This document shows positions 7,700 through 15,074 of a stretch of 15,544 nucleotides of DNA, in pieces. The DNA is from CAMCXT01 sp046302715 (GTDB lineage Bacteria; Bacteroidota; Bacteroidia; M30B66): assembly GCA_046302715.1 (NCBI GenBank), contig JBKCHQ010000236.1:1-15544 (forward strand), written 5' to 3'. Made by a program: the position numbers and the translations under genes. How positions within the stretch are numbered: the stretch's first letter is position 1; each line of letters begins with the position of its first letter. The notes beneath the pieces were generated by a model that saw only the letters and a list, made by a program, of their open reading frames with translations, had not been told where the DNA came from and ran no database searches.

Positions 7700-7736
7700 A
7701 AACGCTGCCTGATTTTTTCGGGCAGCGTTTTTTTTT
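7700..7736 (+). terminator. Intrinsic terminator after the DUF2795 gene
   Basis: Arms AAACGCTGCC (7700-7709) and GGCAGCGTTT (7721-7730) pair perfectly, and one wobble plus one further pair extend the stem inward. The loop is T-rich, and an uninterrupted run of nine T (7728-7736) follows or overlaps the stem end. It closes the cluster on the plus strand. Confidence 0.9.
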
Positions 7737-7801
7737 ACAAGGTTGTAAATTCTAGAACACAAGGAACTATAGCTGCACCTTTGAATCAAAATTTAAGCCT
7801 T

Positions 7802-8419
7802 ATGACAAACACTTTTTCAACCACCCATTATCTGCTGATACTCGATCGTAGCGGCAGCATGCATTCGTGCTGGACTTCAACCATGAATGCCCTTGAAAAA
7901 CAAATCAAGAGCATTTATAGCCTGGCCGAGGAAAACCCCGAAATGCCAATAAAAACGAACGTTGTTCTGTTCAATACCGATATGGAACGCATTCTGGAAA
8001 ATGCCGAAGTAAAGCAATTGGCCACGTATAAAAAATCGAAATTCGAACCTTTTGGTGGCACCGCTTTATTAGACGCCGTAGGCACCAGCTTGCACCGTTT
8101 AAAATCGGTAATGAAACCCGATGACGATGCCGTGGTAGTGATTCTCACCGATGGCGAAGAAAATGCATCCACTGTATATTCCTATGCAGAAATTGAAAAG
8201 TTAATTTCGCATTTAAAAGAAACCAATAAATGGAAATTCACACTGGTAGGTGCCGATTTTGATGCCTTTTCGTCTATTGGATCGAAAGTAGGAATTAGCC
8301 GTAATGAAAGCAGAACGTTTTCAAAAGCATATGCCCATGCCGAATTTGAAGCACTATCTGCAGATTTTAGTAAAGCTGTTTATGATAAAAAGCAAGGCAA
8401 AGGAATTTTTGGAAAATAA
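7802..8419 (+). CDS. VWA (von Willebrand factor A) domain protein
   Basis: Nearly the whole 205-residue protein is one VWA domain. The metal-ion-dependent adhesion site is complete: DRSGS (D15, S17, S19 in LILDRSGSM), T87 in FGGTALLDAVG, and D117 in ILTDGEEN. Such domains bind a divalent cation and a protein partner. There is no signal peptide or membrane helix, so it is probably cytoplasmic. A TTG seven codons upstream (7781) would extend the frame, but the ATG at 7802 sits just before the domain and is preferred. Many VWA proteins work with a MoxR-type AAA+ ATPase; none is encoded nearby, so the partner is unknown. It follows the terminator of the previous gene and ends at its own terminator, suggesting a single-gene transcript. 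Confidence 0.88.
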   Translation: MTNTFSTTHYLLILDRSGSMHSCWTSTMNALEKQIKSIYSLAEENPEMPIKTNVVLFNTDMERILENAEVKQLATYKKSKFEPFGGTALLDAVGTSLHRLKSVMKPDDDAVVVILTDGEENASTVYSYAEIEKLISHLKETNKWKFTLVGADFDAFSSIGSKVGISRNESRTFSKAYAHAEFEALSADFSKAVYDKKQGKGIFGK

Positions 8420-8450
8420 GATATACGTATTATTTATACGTTATTAAGCG

Positions 8451-8494
8451 CCCGCTCAATGTGTTATAATACATATTGGGCGGGTTTTATTTTG
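8451..8494 (+). terminator. Intrinsic terminator after the VWA gene
   Basis: The arm starting CCCGCTCAATGTGT (8451-8464) pairs over 14 positions, including two wobbles, with ACATATTGGGCGGG (8471-8484) around a short AT loop. A T-rich tail (TTTTATTTT) follows. This is a good plus-strand terminator for the VWA gene. Confidence 0.85.
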
Positions 8495-8498
8495 AGTC

Positions 8499-8535
8499 AA
8501 AAAAAACCGCCCCGAAACGAATTCCGAAGCGGCTT
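8499..8535 (-). terminator. Intrinsic terminator of the T9SS metalloprotease gene
   Basis: Read on the minus strand, CCGCTTCGGAA pairs with TTTCGGGGCGG (several G·T wobbles) and is followed by a run of eight T (plus-strand A run 8499-8506). It lies 44 bases after the protease stop codon and back to back with the VWA terminator. Confidence 0.8.
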
Positions 8536-8578
8536 CCACACATTTACGTTACTATTTTAAACAACCAGAAGTAACTCT

Positions 8579-11419
8579 TTACTCAACCTTTACGAATTTT
8601 CCTGTTCCAAGTTTCATTCCAAAATATTCGATAGAATAAAAATAGGTTCCGACAGGCAAACTGCTCAATGCAATTTCAGCGATTCCATTAGAATTACTGA
8701 GTTTAATAGCATGAAGTTCAGTACCCATCAAAGAATGTATATATAACTGAGCTGTTTCAATCCCCGCAGGCAATTCATATTTTATGTTTAGTATGTCTGA
8801 TGCAGGATTAGGATAAGCTAAAGACGTGAATACTGCAGTATTTTTTTCGGAGTGATCATCCGACGAATTTTCATCCTCCATACCACCCACACAGTTGTTT
8901 ACGTATGTTTTACGGCATGACGCAGCCCATTGTGCAGTACCGCAGGCCGGTATGGCGCCATTGGCAATAGGTGTAATTAATACGGCAAAAGTGCGACCGC
9001 TGTTAAGGTTTCCGGCCGATATTGGATCGAACGAAATACCCGCTCCCGTAGTGGTGGTTCCGGTAATATTTGTACTGGTAGTGTTGGTATTCCAACCCGT
9101 TATGGAGCTTCCTGTTGGACAAGGTGTGGATGATGTTTCTGTAAAATACCAGCGCCAGGTGTAAGCTCCCGAACCTACAGGATTAGAAGAAAGAGTAATA
9201 TTTGACGGGTTACCCGATTGACAAAATGTTTGATCGCCACTGCTCACCGTACCGGGATTGAAAGGAGGTAGGACGGTTATTTGACGGCATCCGCTTGCCC
9301 ATGCCCCCGAGCCCGAAGCAGGTGTAACAAAACAAGCATAGCTCCGCGAGGCAGTTAACCCTGCGGGTGGATCATAATTGGCTGCTGTAGCACCTGAAAT
9401 TAGCGTCCAACCGCTGGTAGATGAACCAGTAGGGGCAGTATTTATCCCATTTTTAAAATACCACTGTCGGCTAAACGAGCTGCTTCCAGATGGAGCCGTT
9501 GAAAAGGTAATGTTTGCCGGATCTCCACCTGTACTGCAAAAGGTTTGATCGGCATTAGATATAGCGCCTGCCGCAAAAGTAGATGCTGCATTCACTGTAA
9601 TTTGCCGCACGCCTGATGCCCAGGTAAACACCCCGCAATTGGGACTTCCTGCCGCATCCACCATAACGGCATAGCTCACAGAAGTCGACTGCACACCAGG
9701 ATCGTAGGACGAAGCCGTAGCTCCACTTATAGCGGTCCAGCCTGTGCTGGAAGTACCACTTGGTGCTGTTTGAATGCCGCTGCGACTATACCATTGGTAG
9801 GCAAAAGTACCCGTACCGCCTGCCGGCGCAGTTGCAAAAGTAATGACCGAGGGATTGCCCGAACCCGAAAACGTTTGATTGGCATTAGTTAATACACCGC
9901 TGTTAAACGCCGTTAAAACTGTTACCGGAACCGATACGGTGGTGGTACAACCACTGGAAACCGCAGAAAGGGTATAGGTTGTAGTAGCCGAAGGACTAGC
10001 CGTTACACTTGATTGATTGCTTACGTTGAGGCCAGCCGTAGGCGACCACGAATAAGAGCTTGCTCCTGATGAGGCGGTTAATACCACACTGCTGCCATTA
10101 CAAATAGTAGATGAAGCTGGACTAACCGTTACTGCAGGCCCACCCGAGATGCATGAAGCAGCGTTGTAAATGGTGCGTATTTTGTTTCCGGGCTGGGTTC
10201 CAAATCCGTTGGATAAATTAATCCCCACCCCGCCAACTAAGTGGCAATAACTCATGATGGTTCCACCGTTAATAGGCGCCGGTCCTGCGGCACAGCCGCC
10301 TTCGGTGGTATAGCAATTATCCAGCGCTCCTCCCGTCCATCCACACCATTGCGTATGGTTTGAACCTAAATTGTGACCTGTTTCGTGCGCAATTACTCCC
10401 ACGGTCCAAGAATACGTAGGAACATTGCTGTAGCTGTTATAAATATTGCTGAAAGCGTATTTATAATTTGAACCGCACAACACATTTAAATAAGCAATAC
10501 CGCCCAAACCTGATGAACGCGTAGAAAGTAAATGAGCCAAATGACCGTTAAATGAGGTTCGCGTAGTTCTAAACGTGCTAAGTACGGTACTGGCGGTAGT
10601 TTGACTGATATAAGGATCGGTGCTGGTCCACACAAAAATTTGAGAAAGCTGTACTTGAATGCTTTCATTGGAATAAAGCAGGGCTAATTGATTGAAAATA
10701 CCGGTCACAAACGTATTCACGTTCGAAACACTGGAACTGCGTTTGGTGTACAAATCAAAATCGCATTCAAAATAGAGCTTTACCGCCCTACAATCGCCCG
10801 CCACAAGAGCAGGAGATTCAGGCAAATCGGGTTGATCGGCAGTGTTGCAATCGAAGGCTAAACGTTCGGCCAAATCGTTTGATTGGTAGAAAATATAAAA
10901 CGTATTTTGATCCTTGCCATACAGGCCTAAATCGAAATTACCGTTCTGATTGGAGAACATGCCCATCACCTCATTTTCGAAAAGAGAAAGAGCAACCAAT
11001 GAATGTGGGTCATCGTTAAATATTCCTTGATAATGCACCCCTTGAGTAGTACTCATCGAGCGGCCATCGGAGGTTGAAATTTTGTAATCGTTACTGAGAA
11101 TTTCGGTGCGTAATAGTTTCAAATCCCAAAATCCATTTTGATTAGGATTGGGGATGCGAATTTGTAAACATTCAGGACGATTTATGAATAAAGCACCAAG
11201 TTCATTTTTATTGACCTCTAGCACCAATCCAGTTTTTATAAAATCGCGATCCGACACATTAATTTTAGAAAGACTTTGGTAGAAGAGTTCAGAGGAGAGA
11301 AAGGCCTTGGAAGCATCGAACTGGCGTTGAATTCTTTGATGAATTTCATTGGCCGAAACCAAAGAACATGCACCGAGCCATATAATGGCTGCGGTGCATA
11401 GGGTTCTAATATTAAACAT
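8579..11419 (-). CDS. Secreted zinc metalloprotease with Ig-like repeats and T9SS sorting domain
   Basis: This 946-residue modular protein has a signal peptide at 1-23 (cleavage about VSA/NE) and a propeptide-like region (about 24-205). A reprolysin-like (M12B/metzincin) catalytic domain follows at about 208-425. It has the zinc motif HETGHNLGSNH (H345, E346, H349, H355) and a Met-turn at M389 in TIMSYCHL. After it come a PKD/Ig-like domain (428-502) and three related Ig-like repeats (about 506-609, 616-717 and 720-842), each starting near NQTF or DQTF and ending near RQITV. An acidic linker (847-861) leads to a type A T9SS C-terminal sorting domain (867-946; AYPNPASDILNI through PVGTYFYSIE). 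It is therefore probably released or anchored at the cell surface by the type IX system. WLGACS in the signal peptide loosely resembles a lipobox. Substrate is unknown; nutrient proteolysis is the simplest guess. Confidence 0.93.
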   Translation of the reverse strand: MFNIRTLCTAAIIWLGACSLVSANEIHQRIQRQFDASKAFLSSELFYQSLSKINVSDRDFIKTGLVLEVNKNELGALFINRPECLQIRIPNPNQNGFWDLKLLRTEILSNDYKISTSDGRSMSTTQGVHYQGIFNDDPHSLVALSLFENEVMGMFSNQNGNFDLGLYGKDQNTFYIFYQSNDLAERLAFDCNTADQPDLPESPALVAGDCRAVKLYFECDFDLYTKRSSSVSNVNTFVTGIFNQLALLYSNESIQVQLSQIFVWTSTDPYISQTTASTVLSTFRTTRTSFNGHLAHLLSTRSSGLGGIAYLNVLCGSNYKYAFSNIYNSYSNVPTYSWTVGVIAHETGHNLGSNHTQWCGWTGGALDNCYTTEGGCAAGPAPINGGTIMSYCHLVGGVGINLSNGFGTQPGNKIRTIYNAASCISGGPAVTVSPASSTICNGSSVVLTASSGASSYSWSPTAGLNVSNQSSVTASPSATTTYTLSAVSSGCTTTVSVPVTVLTAFNSGVLTNANQTFSGSGNPSVITFATAPAGGTGTFAYQWYSRSGIQTAPSGTSSTGWTAISGATASSYDPGVQSTSVSYAVMVDAAGSPNCGVFTWASGVRQITVNAASTFAAGAISNADQTFCSTGGDPANITFSTAPSGSSSFSRQWYFKNGINTAPTGSSTSGWTLISGATAANYDPPAGLTASRSYACFVTPASGSGAWASGCRQITVLPPFNPGTVSSGDQTFCQSGNPSNITLSSNPVGSGAYTWRWYFTETSSTPCPTGSSITGWNTNTTSTNITGTTTTGAGISFDPISAGNLNSGRTFAVLITPIANGAIPACGTAQWAASCRKTYVNNCVGGMEDENSSDDHSEKNTAVFTSLAYPNPASDILNIKYELPAGIETAQLYIHSLMGTELHAIKLSNSNGIAEIALSSLPVGTYFYSIEYFGMKLGTGKFVKVE
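8894..9904 (-). repeat. Three tandem Ig-like repeat units inside the metalloprotease gene
   Basis: Units span about 9593-9904 (repeat 1), 9269-9574 (repeat 2) and 8894-9262 (repeat 3). Shared features are QTF near the start, NPS/ANIT, the QWY or RWYF core, TGW in the middle, a DP motif and a final RQITV-like strand. Repeats 1 and 2 are the most alike (for example INTAPTGSSTSGW against IQTAPSGTSSTGW); repeat 3 is more diverged and longer. This points to internal duplication. Confidence 0.8.
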
Positions 11420-11839
11420 ATTCTGATTTGTTGGTTTTGATGAACCAAAACAAGAAATATTTAAACACTCATACCAGCACGTAAGGAGTAACGACCTTAC
11501 AGCATCACAAAACCCTAGTTTTTATTGGCAATTCAAAAAACTTACATTTCAATATAATCACATGCAATTAAATGAAGTCGCTCACCACAGAAGCCTAGCA
11601 CGTAAACAATATTTTTAATATTTTTTATTTTAAATATTTATCTTTTATATACTATATATCTATTTTTTATTCTATTAATTCGAATTTAAAGTTTTCAATA
11701 AGAATAGAATTACGCAAAACATGCGATGAGTTTCCTTGAAATTAAAACACCACAAAAATCGCAATCAATTAATTTTCAATAATATAAAACCATTGAATCA
11801 ACATTGTGCGGCGCTTACTTACGCAGATGCTTACAGCCA
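11420..11839. other. 420-base AT-rich spacer between dgt and the metalloprotease gene
   Basis: Both neighbours lie on the minus strand, so this holds the 3' end of the dgt transcript and the promoter of the protease gene. Positions 11608-11680 contain only four C and no G. A minus-strand candidate promoter is TAAGTTTT (11537-11544), one base from TAnnTTTG, preceded by TTG (11565-11567) at 20 bases; confidence in it is low. A 6-base inverted repeat GTAAGG/CCTTAC lies at 11481-11500. I saw no clear dgt terminator and only ORFs under about 20 codons on the strands I read. Confidence 0.5.
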
Positions 11840-13222
11840 TCATGAGCCCATGCCCGGCATCTCGATACCGCGTAGGTTTCTAAATAGTTTTAAAGCATAT
11901 AAATCGGTCATTCCCGATACAAAATCTAAAATACACATGCAGCGTTCGTAAGCACTGGCAGATTCTTCAAAGCTATATTGTTGGGGCATTAAGCTCAGTG
12001 TATTGCGTTGTCGCATCGTTCTTAGGCCGCTATCGGACAATGCCGCATCAATAAAATCTTCGAGCAAAGCCCCCATAATTCGGTAGCCTGCCAATTCAAT
12101 TTTAACTACTGTATTATGATTGTATATCCATTGAACCGAAACCTGGGCAATAGGTTTCATGGCCTCTTTAACTTCTGCATCAGCGCTTAACAGATCGCCT
12201 GCAAAATCGCCCTTTAACAGTGCATCCAAATTGCCGGTAAAGAGTTTTGCACAACGCAGCGTAAGGGCATTAATGGCCTTGGCACGTAAAAAGGCAATTT
12301 TTTCGTTATTGTCATCCACTTTTTCGAGCAACATGAGTATTCTGTCTGGATCCTCTTGCGGGTTGAGCAAAATAACTCGAATAAAATCTTCGATAACCTT
12401 TGCACTAGATAAAATTCCCAAGCGGTGAGCATCTTCGTAATCTATAATAGAATAACAAATATCATCTGCCGCCTCCACCAGATACACGAAAGGGTGACGC
12501 TTGTATATAACTAATCCAGATTGCTCTTCCTTAACCAAATTCATACGTTCGGCGATATCGCAAAACACCTCTCCTTCGGCCTGAAAAAACCCATATTTCG
12601 ATCGGTATTTTGGACCTTTTTTACCCATGCTGGCCAGCGATTCACAAGGATATTTAATCATAGCGGCCAATGTGGAATACGTTAAACGAAAGCCGCCATC
12701 GAGTTTACCGCTAAACTGGTGCGTCAACAACCTAAGCGCATTGGCATTCCCTTCGAAGTGCGTAAGATCGCACCATTCGGCATCCGAAAATTGCTGGCGG
12801 AATACTGTATCATTAGCCCGTTCCCTAAAATAATGCGAAATAGCTTCTTCGCCCGAATGGCCAAAGGCAGGATTTCCCAAATCGTGCGCCAAACAAGCCG
12901 AAGCCACCACATGCTTGAGGTGAAACTTATAAAACTCGCTACTATCGTCGTTAAGATTTAACTGTTGCATGTTTGCCATCTCCACACCAACTTGTTCGGC
13001 CAGAGAACGCCCAACGCTGGCAACTTCGAGCGAGTGTGTGAGCCTATTATGCACAAAAACCTCTTGTGGTAAAGGAAAAACCTGCGTCTTATTTTGTAAG
13101 CGTCTAAAGGCACTCGAAAAAATTATTCGGTCCCAATCGCGTTCAAATTCCGAGCGCCAGGAGCGTTGCGTTGAGGATGTTCCATGTCGGTGCGTTGAAT
13201 AAGCCTGATTCCAATTTTCCAT
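11840..13222 (-). CDS. dgt: Deoxyguanosinetriphosphate triphosphohydrolase / dNTPase (HD domain)
   Basis: This enzyme hydrolyses dGTP (and often other dNTPs) to the nucleoside and tripolyphosphate, and helps control the dNTP pool. The 460-residue product fits the family length. It begins with the family pattern SEFERDWDRIIFSSAFRRLQ (24-43), followed by NKTQVFP and NRLTHSLEVASVGRSLAEQV (59-78) with metal ligand H63. The HD motif is H113-D114 in CLAHDLGNPAFGHSGE, and the later ligand is probably D254 in VEAADDICYS. HFEGNANALRLLT (155-167) is also conserved. It ends with a family-like LRNLRGIEMP stretch. The start ATG at 13222 fits homologous N-termini. The family includes allosteric dNTP-activated forms; which this is cannot be told. 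A TAnnTTTG-type -7 element lies just upstream. Confidence 0.94.
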   Translation of the reverse strand: MENWNQAYSTHRHGTSSTQRSWRSEFERDWDRIIFSSAFRRLQNKTQVFPLPQEVFVHNRLTHSLEVASVGRSLAEQVGVEMANMQQLNLNDDSSEFYKFHLKHVVASACLAHDLGNPAFGHSGEEAISHYFRERANDTVFRQQFSDAEWCDLTHFEGNANALRLLTHQFSGKLDGGFRLTYSTLAAMIKYPCESLASMGKKGPKYRSKYGFFQAEGEVFCDIAERMNLVKEEQSGLVIYKRHPFVYLVEAADDICYSIIDYEDAHRLGILSSAKVIEDFIRVILLNPQEDPDRILMLLEKVDDNNEKIAFLRAKAINALTLRCAKLFTGNLDALLKGDFAGDLLSADAEVKEAMKPIAQVSVQWIYNHNTVVKIELAGYRIMGALLEDFIDAALSDSGLRTMRQRNTLSLMPQQYSFEESASAYERCMCILDFVSGMTDLYALKLFRNLRGIEMPGMGS

Positions 13223-13238
13223 GATGCGAATGTAAACC

Positions 13239-13246
13239 CAAAAATA
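13239..13246 (-). promoter_or_regulatory. Likely -7 promoter element for dgt
   Basis: On the minus strand this reads TATTTTTG, an exact TAnnTTTG match 16 bases before the dgt start codon, giving a very short leader. No TTG is seen at the ideal -33 distance; the upstream region is the T-run of the neighbouring terminator. Confidence 0.45.
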
Positions 13247-13267
13247 CGCGTACTAACTCATAGACAT

Positions 13268-13291
13268 AAAAAAACCGACACTGGGCCGGTT
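13268..13291 (-). terminator. Minus-strand intrinsic terminator upstream of dgt
   Basis: On the minus strand AACCG (plus 13287-13291) pairs with CGGTT (plus 13273-13277) around a 9-base loop, followed by a run of seven T (plus-strand A run 13268-13274). No annotated gene lies directly upstream of it on that strand, only the 26-codon ORF at 13320-13400, so it hints at a short transcript ending here. The stem is short. Confidence 0.5.
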
Positions 13292-13319
13292 ACATTATCT
13301 CGATGCTAATTATGCTTTG

Positions 13320-13400
13320 TTAAAAAAACAAGCGCACATAGCGAAGGGTAAAAACAAACTGTCTGAAACCACCTTCTAATTTTGAAATGAACGTTTTCAT
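13320..13400 (-). CDS. Putative small protein of 26 residues
   Basis: An ATG at 13400 opens a 26-codon frame ending in TAA at 13320. The product starts MKTFISKLEGGFRQ and ends TLRYVRLFF. It is basic (five K/R against one E) and has six phenylalanines, giving an amphipathic, membrane-active look. The stop is followed after 28 bases by an intrinsic terminator on the same strand, which is the main reason to take it seriously. The start follows an AT-rich leader (AAAAATTGGTATT). I recognise no family, and a frame this short can arise by chance in AT-rich DNA. It could also be part of a small RNA or a remnant. Confidence 0.35.
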   Translation of the reverse strand: MKTFISKLEGGFRQFVFTLRYVRLFF

Positions 13401-13592
13401 AATACCAATTTTTAATAGTGTATAGCCTTATAACGTGTTTTAATAATTGCTGTTGCTTTAAAAACAAAATATTTCTTACACAAAGAAAAATAGGTAATCG
13501 ACTGATTTTAAATCACTCAAAATTGATTTGCAAACAGAGTTATCCACATCAACGTGCCAACGGTGTGCTTTTTTTAAGCTTGGTTTTATCTG

Positions 13593-13600
13593 TATATTTG
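13593..13600 (+). promoter_or_regulatory. Likely -7 promoter element for gatB
   Basis: TATATTTG is an exact match to TAnnTTTG, 19 bases before the gatB start codon, so the leader would be only about a dozen bases. A TTG at 13580-13582 is too close to serve as a standard -33 element; the ideal position is a T-run. Confidence 0.5.
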
Positions 13601-13619
13601 GCCAAAATCAAAAAATAGC

Positions 13620-15074
13620 ATGCCCGAACTTGAGTTTGAACCCGTAATTGGTTTGGAAATCCACATCCAACTATTAACCCGAAGCAAGGCATATTCATCA
13701 GATGCTGCAAGTTTTGGATCTCATCCTAATACGCATGTTAGTGTTATTACATTAGGTCATCCGGGAACTTTGCCTCGCGTGAACAGTAAAACCATCGAAT
13801 TTGCCGTAAAACTGGGTATTGCCTGTGGATGTAGTATACGCAGAGAAAACCAATTTGCGCGTAAAAACTACTTCTATGCCGATCTTCCAAAAGGCTACCA
13901 AATAACGCAGGATAAAACGCCTATCTGTACAGGCGGTTCAGTGAATATAAAAACTTCATCGGGCGAAAAAACCATCGGGCTTACCCGCATTCACATGGAA
14001 GAAGATGCCGGTAAAAGCATGCACGATCAGGATCCCTACGATTCGCTGGTGGACTTAAATCGTGCCGGTGTGCCGCTGCTCGAAATGGTTTCGGAACCCG
14101 AGATTAAGAGCTCCGAAGAAGCCGGAGCATTTCTCACAGAAGTTCGTAAACTGGTGCGTTACCTCGATATTTGCGACGGCAACCTCGAGGAGGGTAGTAT
14201 GCGTTGCGATGCCAACATCTCGATTATGCCTAAAGGCAGTACCACGTTCGGCACCAAGGTGGAAGTTAAAAACATGAATTCAATTCGGAATGTGCAGCGT
14301 GCCATTGAATTTGAAATTGCTCGTCAAACTGAGGTATTACGTTCAGGAGGCACCTTATCGCAAGAAACACGATCGTTCGATGCCGTTTCGGGCAAAACAT
14401 TTAGCCTACGGAGTAAAGAAGCGGCTAATGATTATCGATATTTTCCCGAGCCCGATCTCAACCCTGTTATTGTTGAAGAAAGTTATATCGAAAAAATAAA
14501 AAGTTCGATGCCCGAGCTTCCTCAGGCATTGCATCATCGGTTAATAACAGATTACAAACTATCAGAATACGATACGGCCATCCTTACCGAAAACAAACAA
14601 ACCGCATTATATTTCAGTCAACTTTGCCAAGCTACAACACATTACAAAGCCGCCGCCAACTGGATGAATGGCCCGGTTAAATCCTGGTTGAACGAAAACG
14701 GGTTCGAAATGCACGATTTTCCAGTGGCGGTTGAAAAATTGGCTGAAATCATTGAATTGGTGGAGAGCGGAGAGGTAAGTTTTTCAACGGCCGGACAAAA
14801 AATATTTCCAATTCTGGTTCAGAATCCTGATAAAAATGCGCGCAACATTGCGCAAGAGAACAATTGGATTCAGGAGCGCAACGAAGATGAAATTAAGCAG
14901 TGGATTGCAGCTGCCATTGAACGCTTCCCAGAAAAAGTGAAAGAATATCAGGCAGGTAAAACCGGACTAATTGGCCTTTTTATGGGCGAAGTAATGAAAC
15001 TATCGAAGGGAAAAGCCGATCCCAAAACGGCCAATCAACTTGTAAAAGAAGCATTAGATAATTATCCATCATGA
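13620..15074 (+). CDS. gatB: Asp-tRNA(Asn)/Glu-tRNA(Gln) amidotransferase subunit B
   Basis: GatB is the tRNA-binding kinase/transamidase subunit of GatCAB, which converts Glu-tRNA(Gln) and/or Asp-tRNA(Asn) to the amidated forms. The 484-residue product matches the family end to end: IGLEIHIQL (10-18), VITLGHPGTLPRVN (42-55), RKNYFYADLPKGYQITQ (81-97), the signature DLNRAGVPLLEMVSEPEI (145-162), EEGSMRCDANIS (190-201), FGTKVEVKNMNS (210-221) and DYRYFPEPDL (271-280). The C-terminal GatB/YqeY tail domain includes GLFMGEVMKLSKGKADP (452-468). Cysteines of the zinc site found in some GatB proteins near residues 30-50 are absent, as I recall for this phylum. gatA and gatC are not in the window. 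The stop codon overlaps the next start as ATGA. Confidence 0.97.
   Translation: MPELEFEPVIGLEIHIQLLTRSKAYSSDAASFGSHPNTHVSVITLGHPGTLPRVNSKTIEFAVKLGIACGCSIRRENQFARKNYFYADLPKGYQITQDKTPICTGGSVNIKTSSGEKTIGLTRIHMEEDAGKSMHDQDPYDSLVDLNRAGVPLLEMVSEPEIKSSEEAGAFLTEVRKLVRYLDICDGNLEEGSMRCDANISIMPKGSTTFGTKVEVKNMNSIRNVQRAIEFEIARQTEVLRSGGTLSQETRSFDAVSGKTFSLRSKEAANDYRYFPEPDLNPVIVEESYIEKIKSSMPELPQALHHRLITDYKLSEYDTAILTENKQTALYFSQLCQATTHYKAAANWMNGPVKSWLNENGFEMHDFPVAVEKLAEIIELVESGEVSFSTAGQKIFPILVQNPDKNARNIAQENNWIQERNEDEIKQWIAAAIERFPEKVKEYQAGKTGLIGLFMGEVMKLSKGKADPKTANQLVKEALDNYPS

Larger units (their letters stand above)
13223..13619. other. Divergent spacer between dgt and gatB
   Basis: This 397-base gap holds promoter elements for dgt (13239-13246, -) and gatB (13593-13600, +), a minus-strand terminator (13268-13291), a 26-codon minus-strand ORF (13320-13400), AT-rich palindromic bits (for example GATTTTAAATC at 13504-13514) and one perfect DnaA-box-like TTATCCACA (13540-13548). 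Confidence 0.6.

Noticed and set aside
8895..9164. 89-codon plus-strand ORF opposite the protease gene
   Set aside because: It lies wholly within the repeat region of the well-supported minus-strand gene and is explained by its codon bias.
8894..9904. The repeated segments in the protease gene as a CRISPR array or mobile element
   Set aside because: Units of about 300-370 bases are diverged, in frame and encode Ig-like domains; they are protein repeats.
11562..11618. 18-codon plus-strand ORF (MQLNEVAHH start) in the AT-rich spacer
   Set aside because: Too short, with no terminator or promoter match, and next to a low-complexity tract; chance is sufficient.
13540..13548. Perfect DnaA-box-like TTATCCACA in the dgt–gatB spacer, with AT-rich palindromes near it, as a possible replication origin
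   Set aside because: Only one box in the spacer; the nearest other match (TTATGCACA at 13047-13055) is inside dgt. No dnaA, dnaN or other origin-linked gene is present, so chance is more likely.
13418..13618. 66-codon plus-strand ORF before gatB
   Set aside because: Composition is typical of translated AT-rich spacer (runs of C, K, F and S), it overlaps the gatB promoter element, and it has no recognisable family features.
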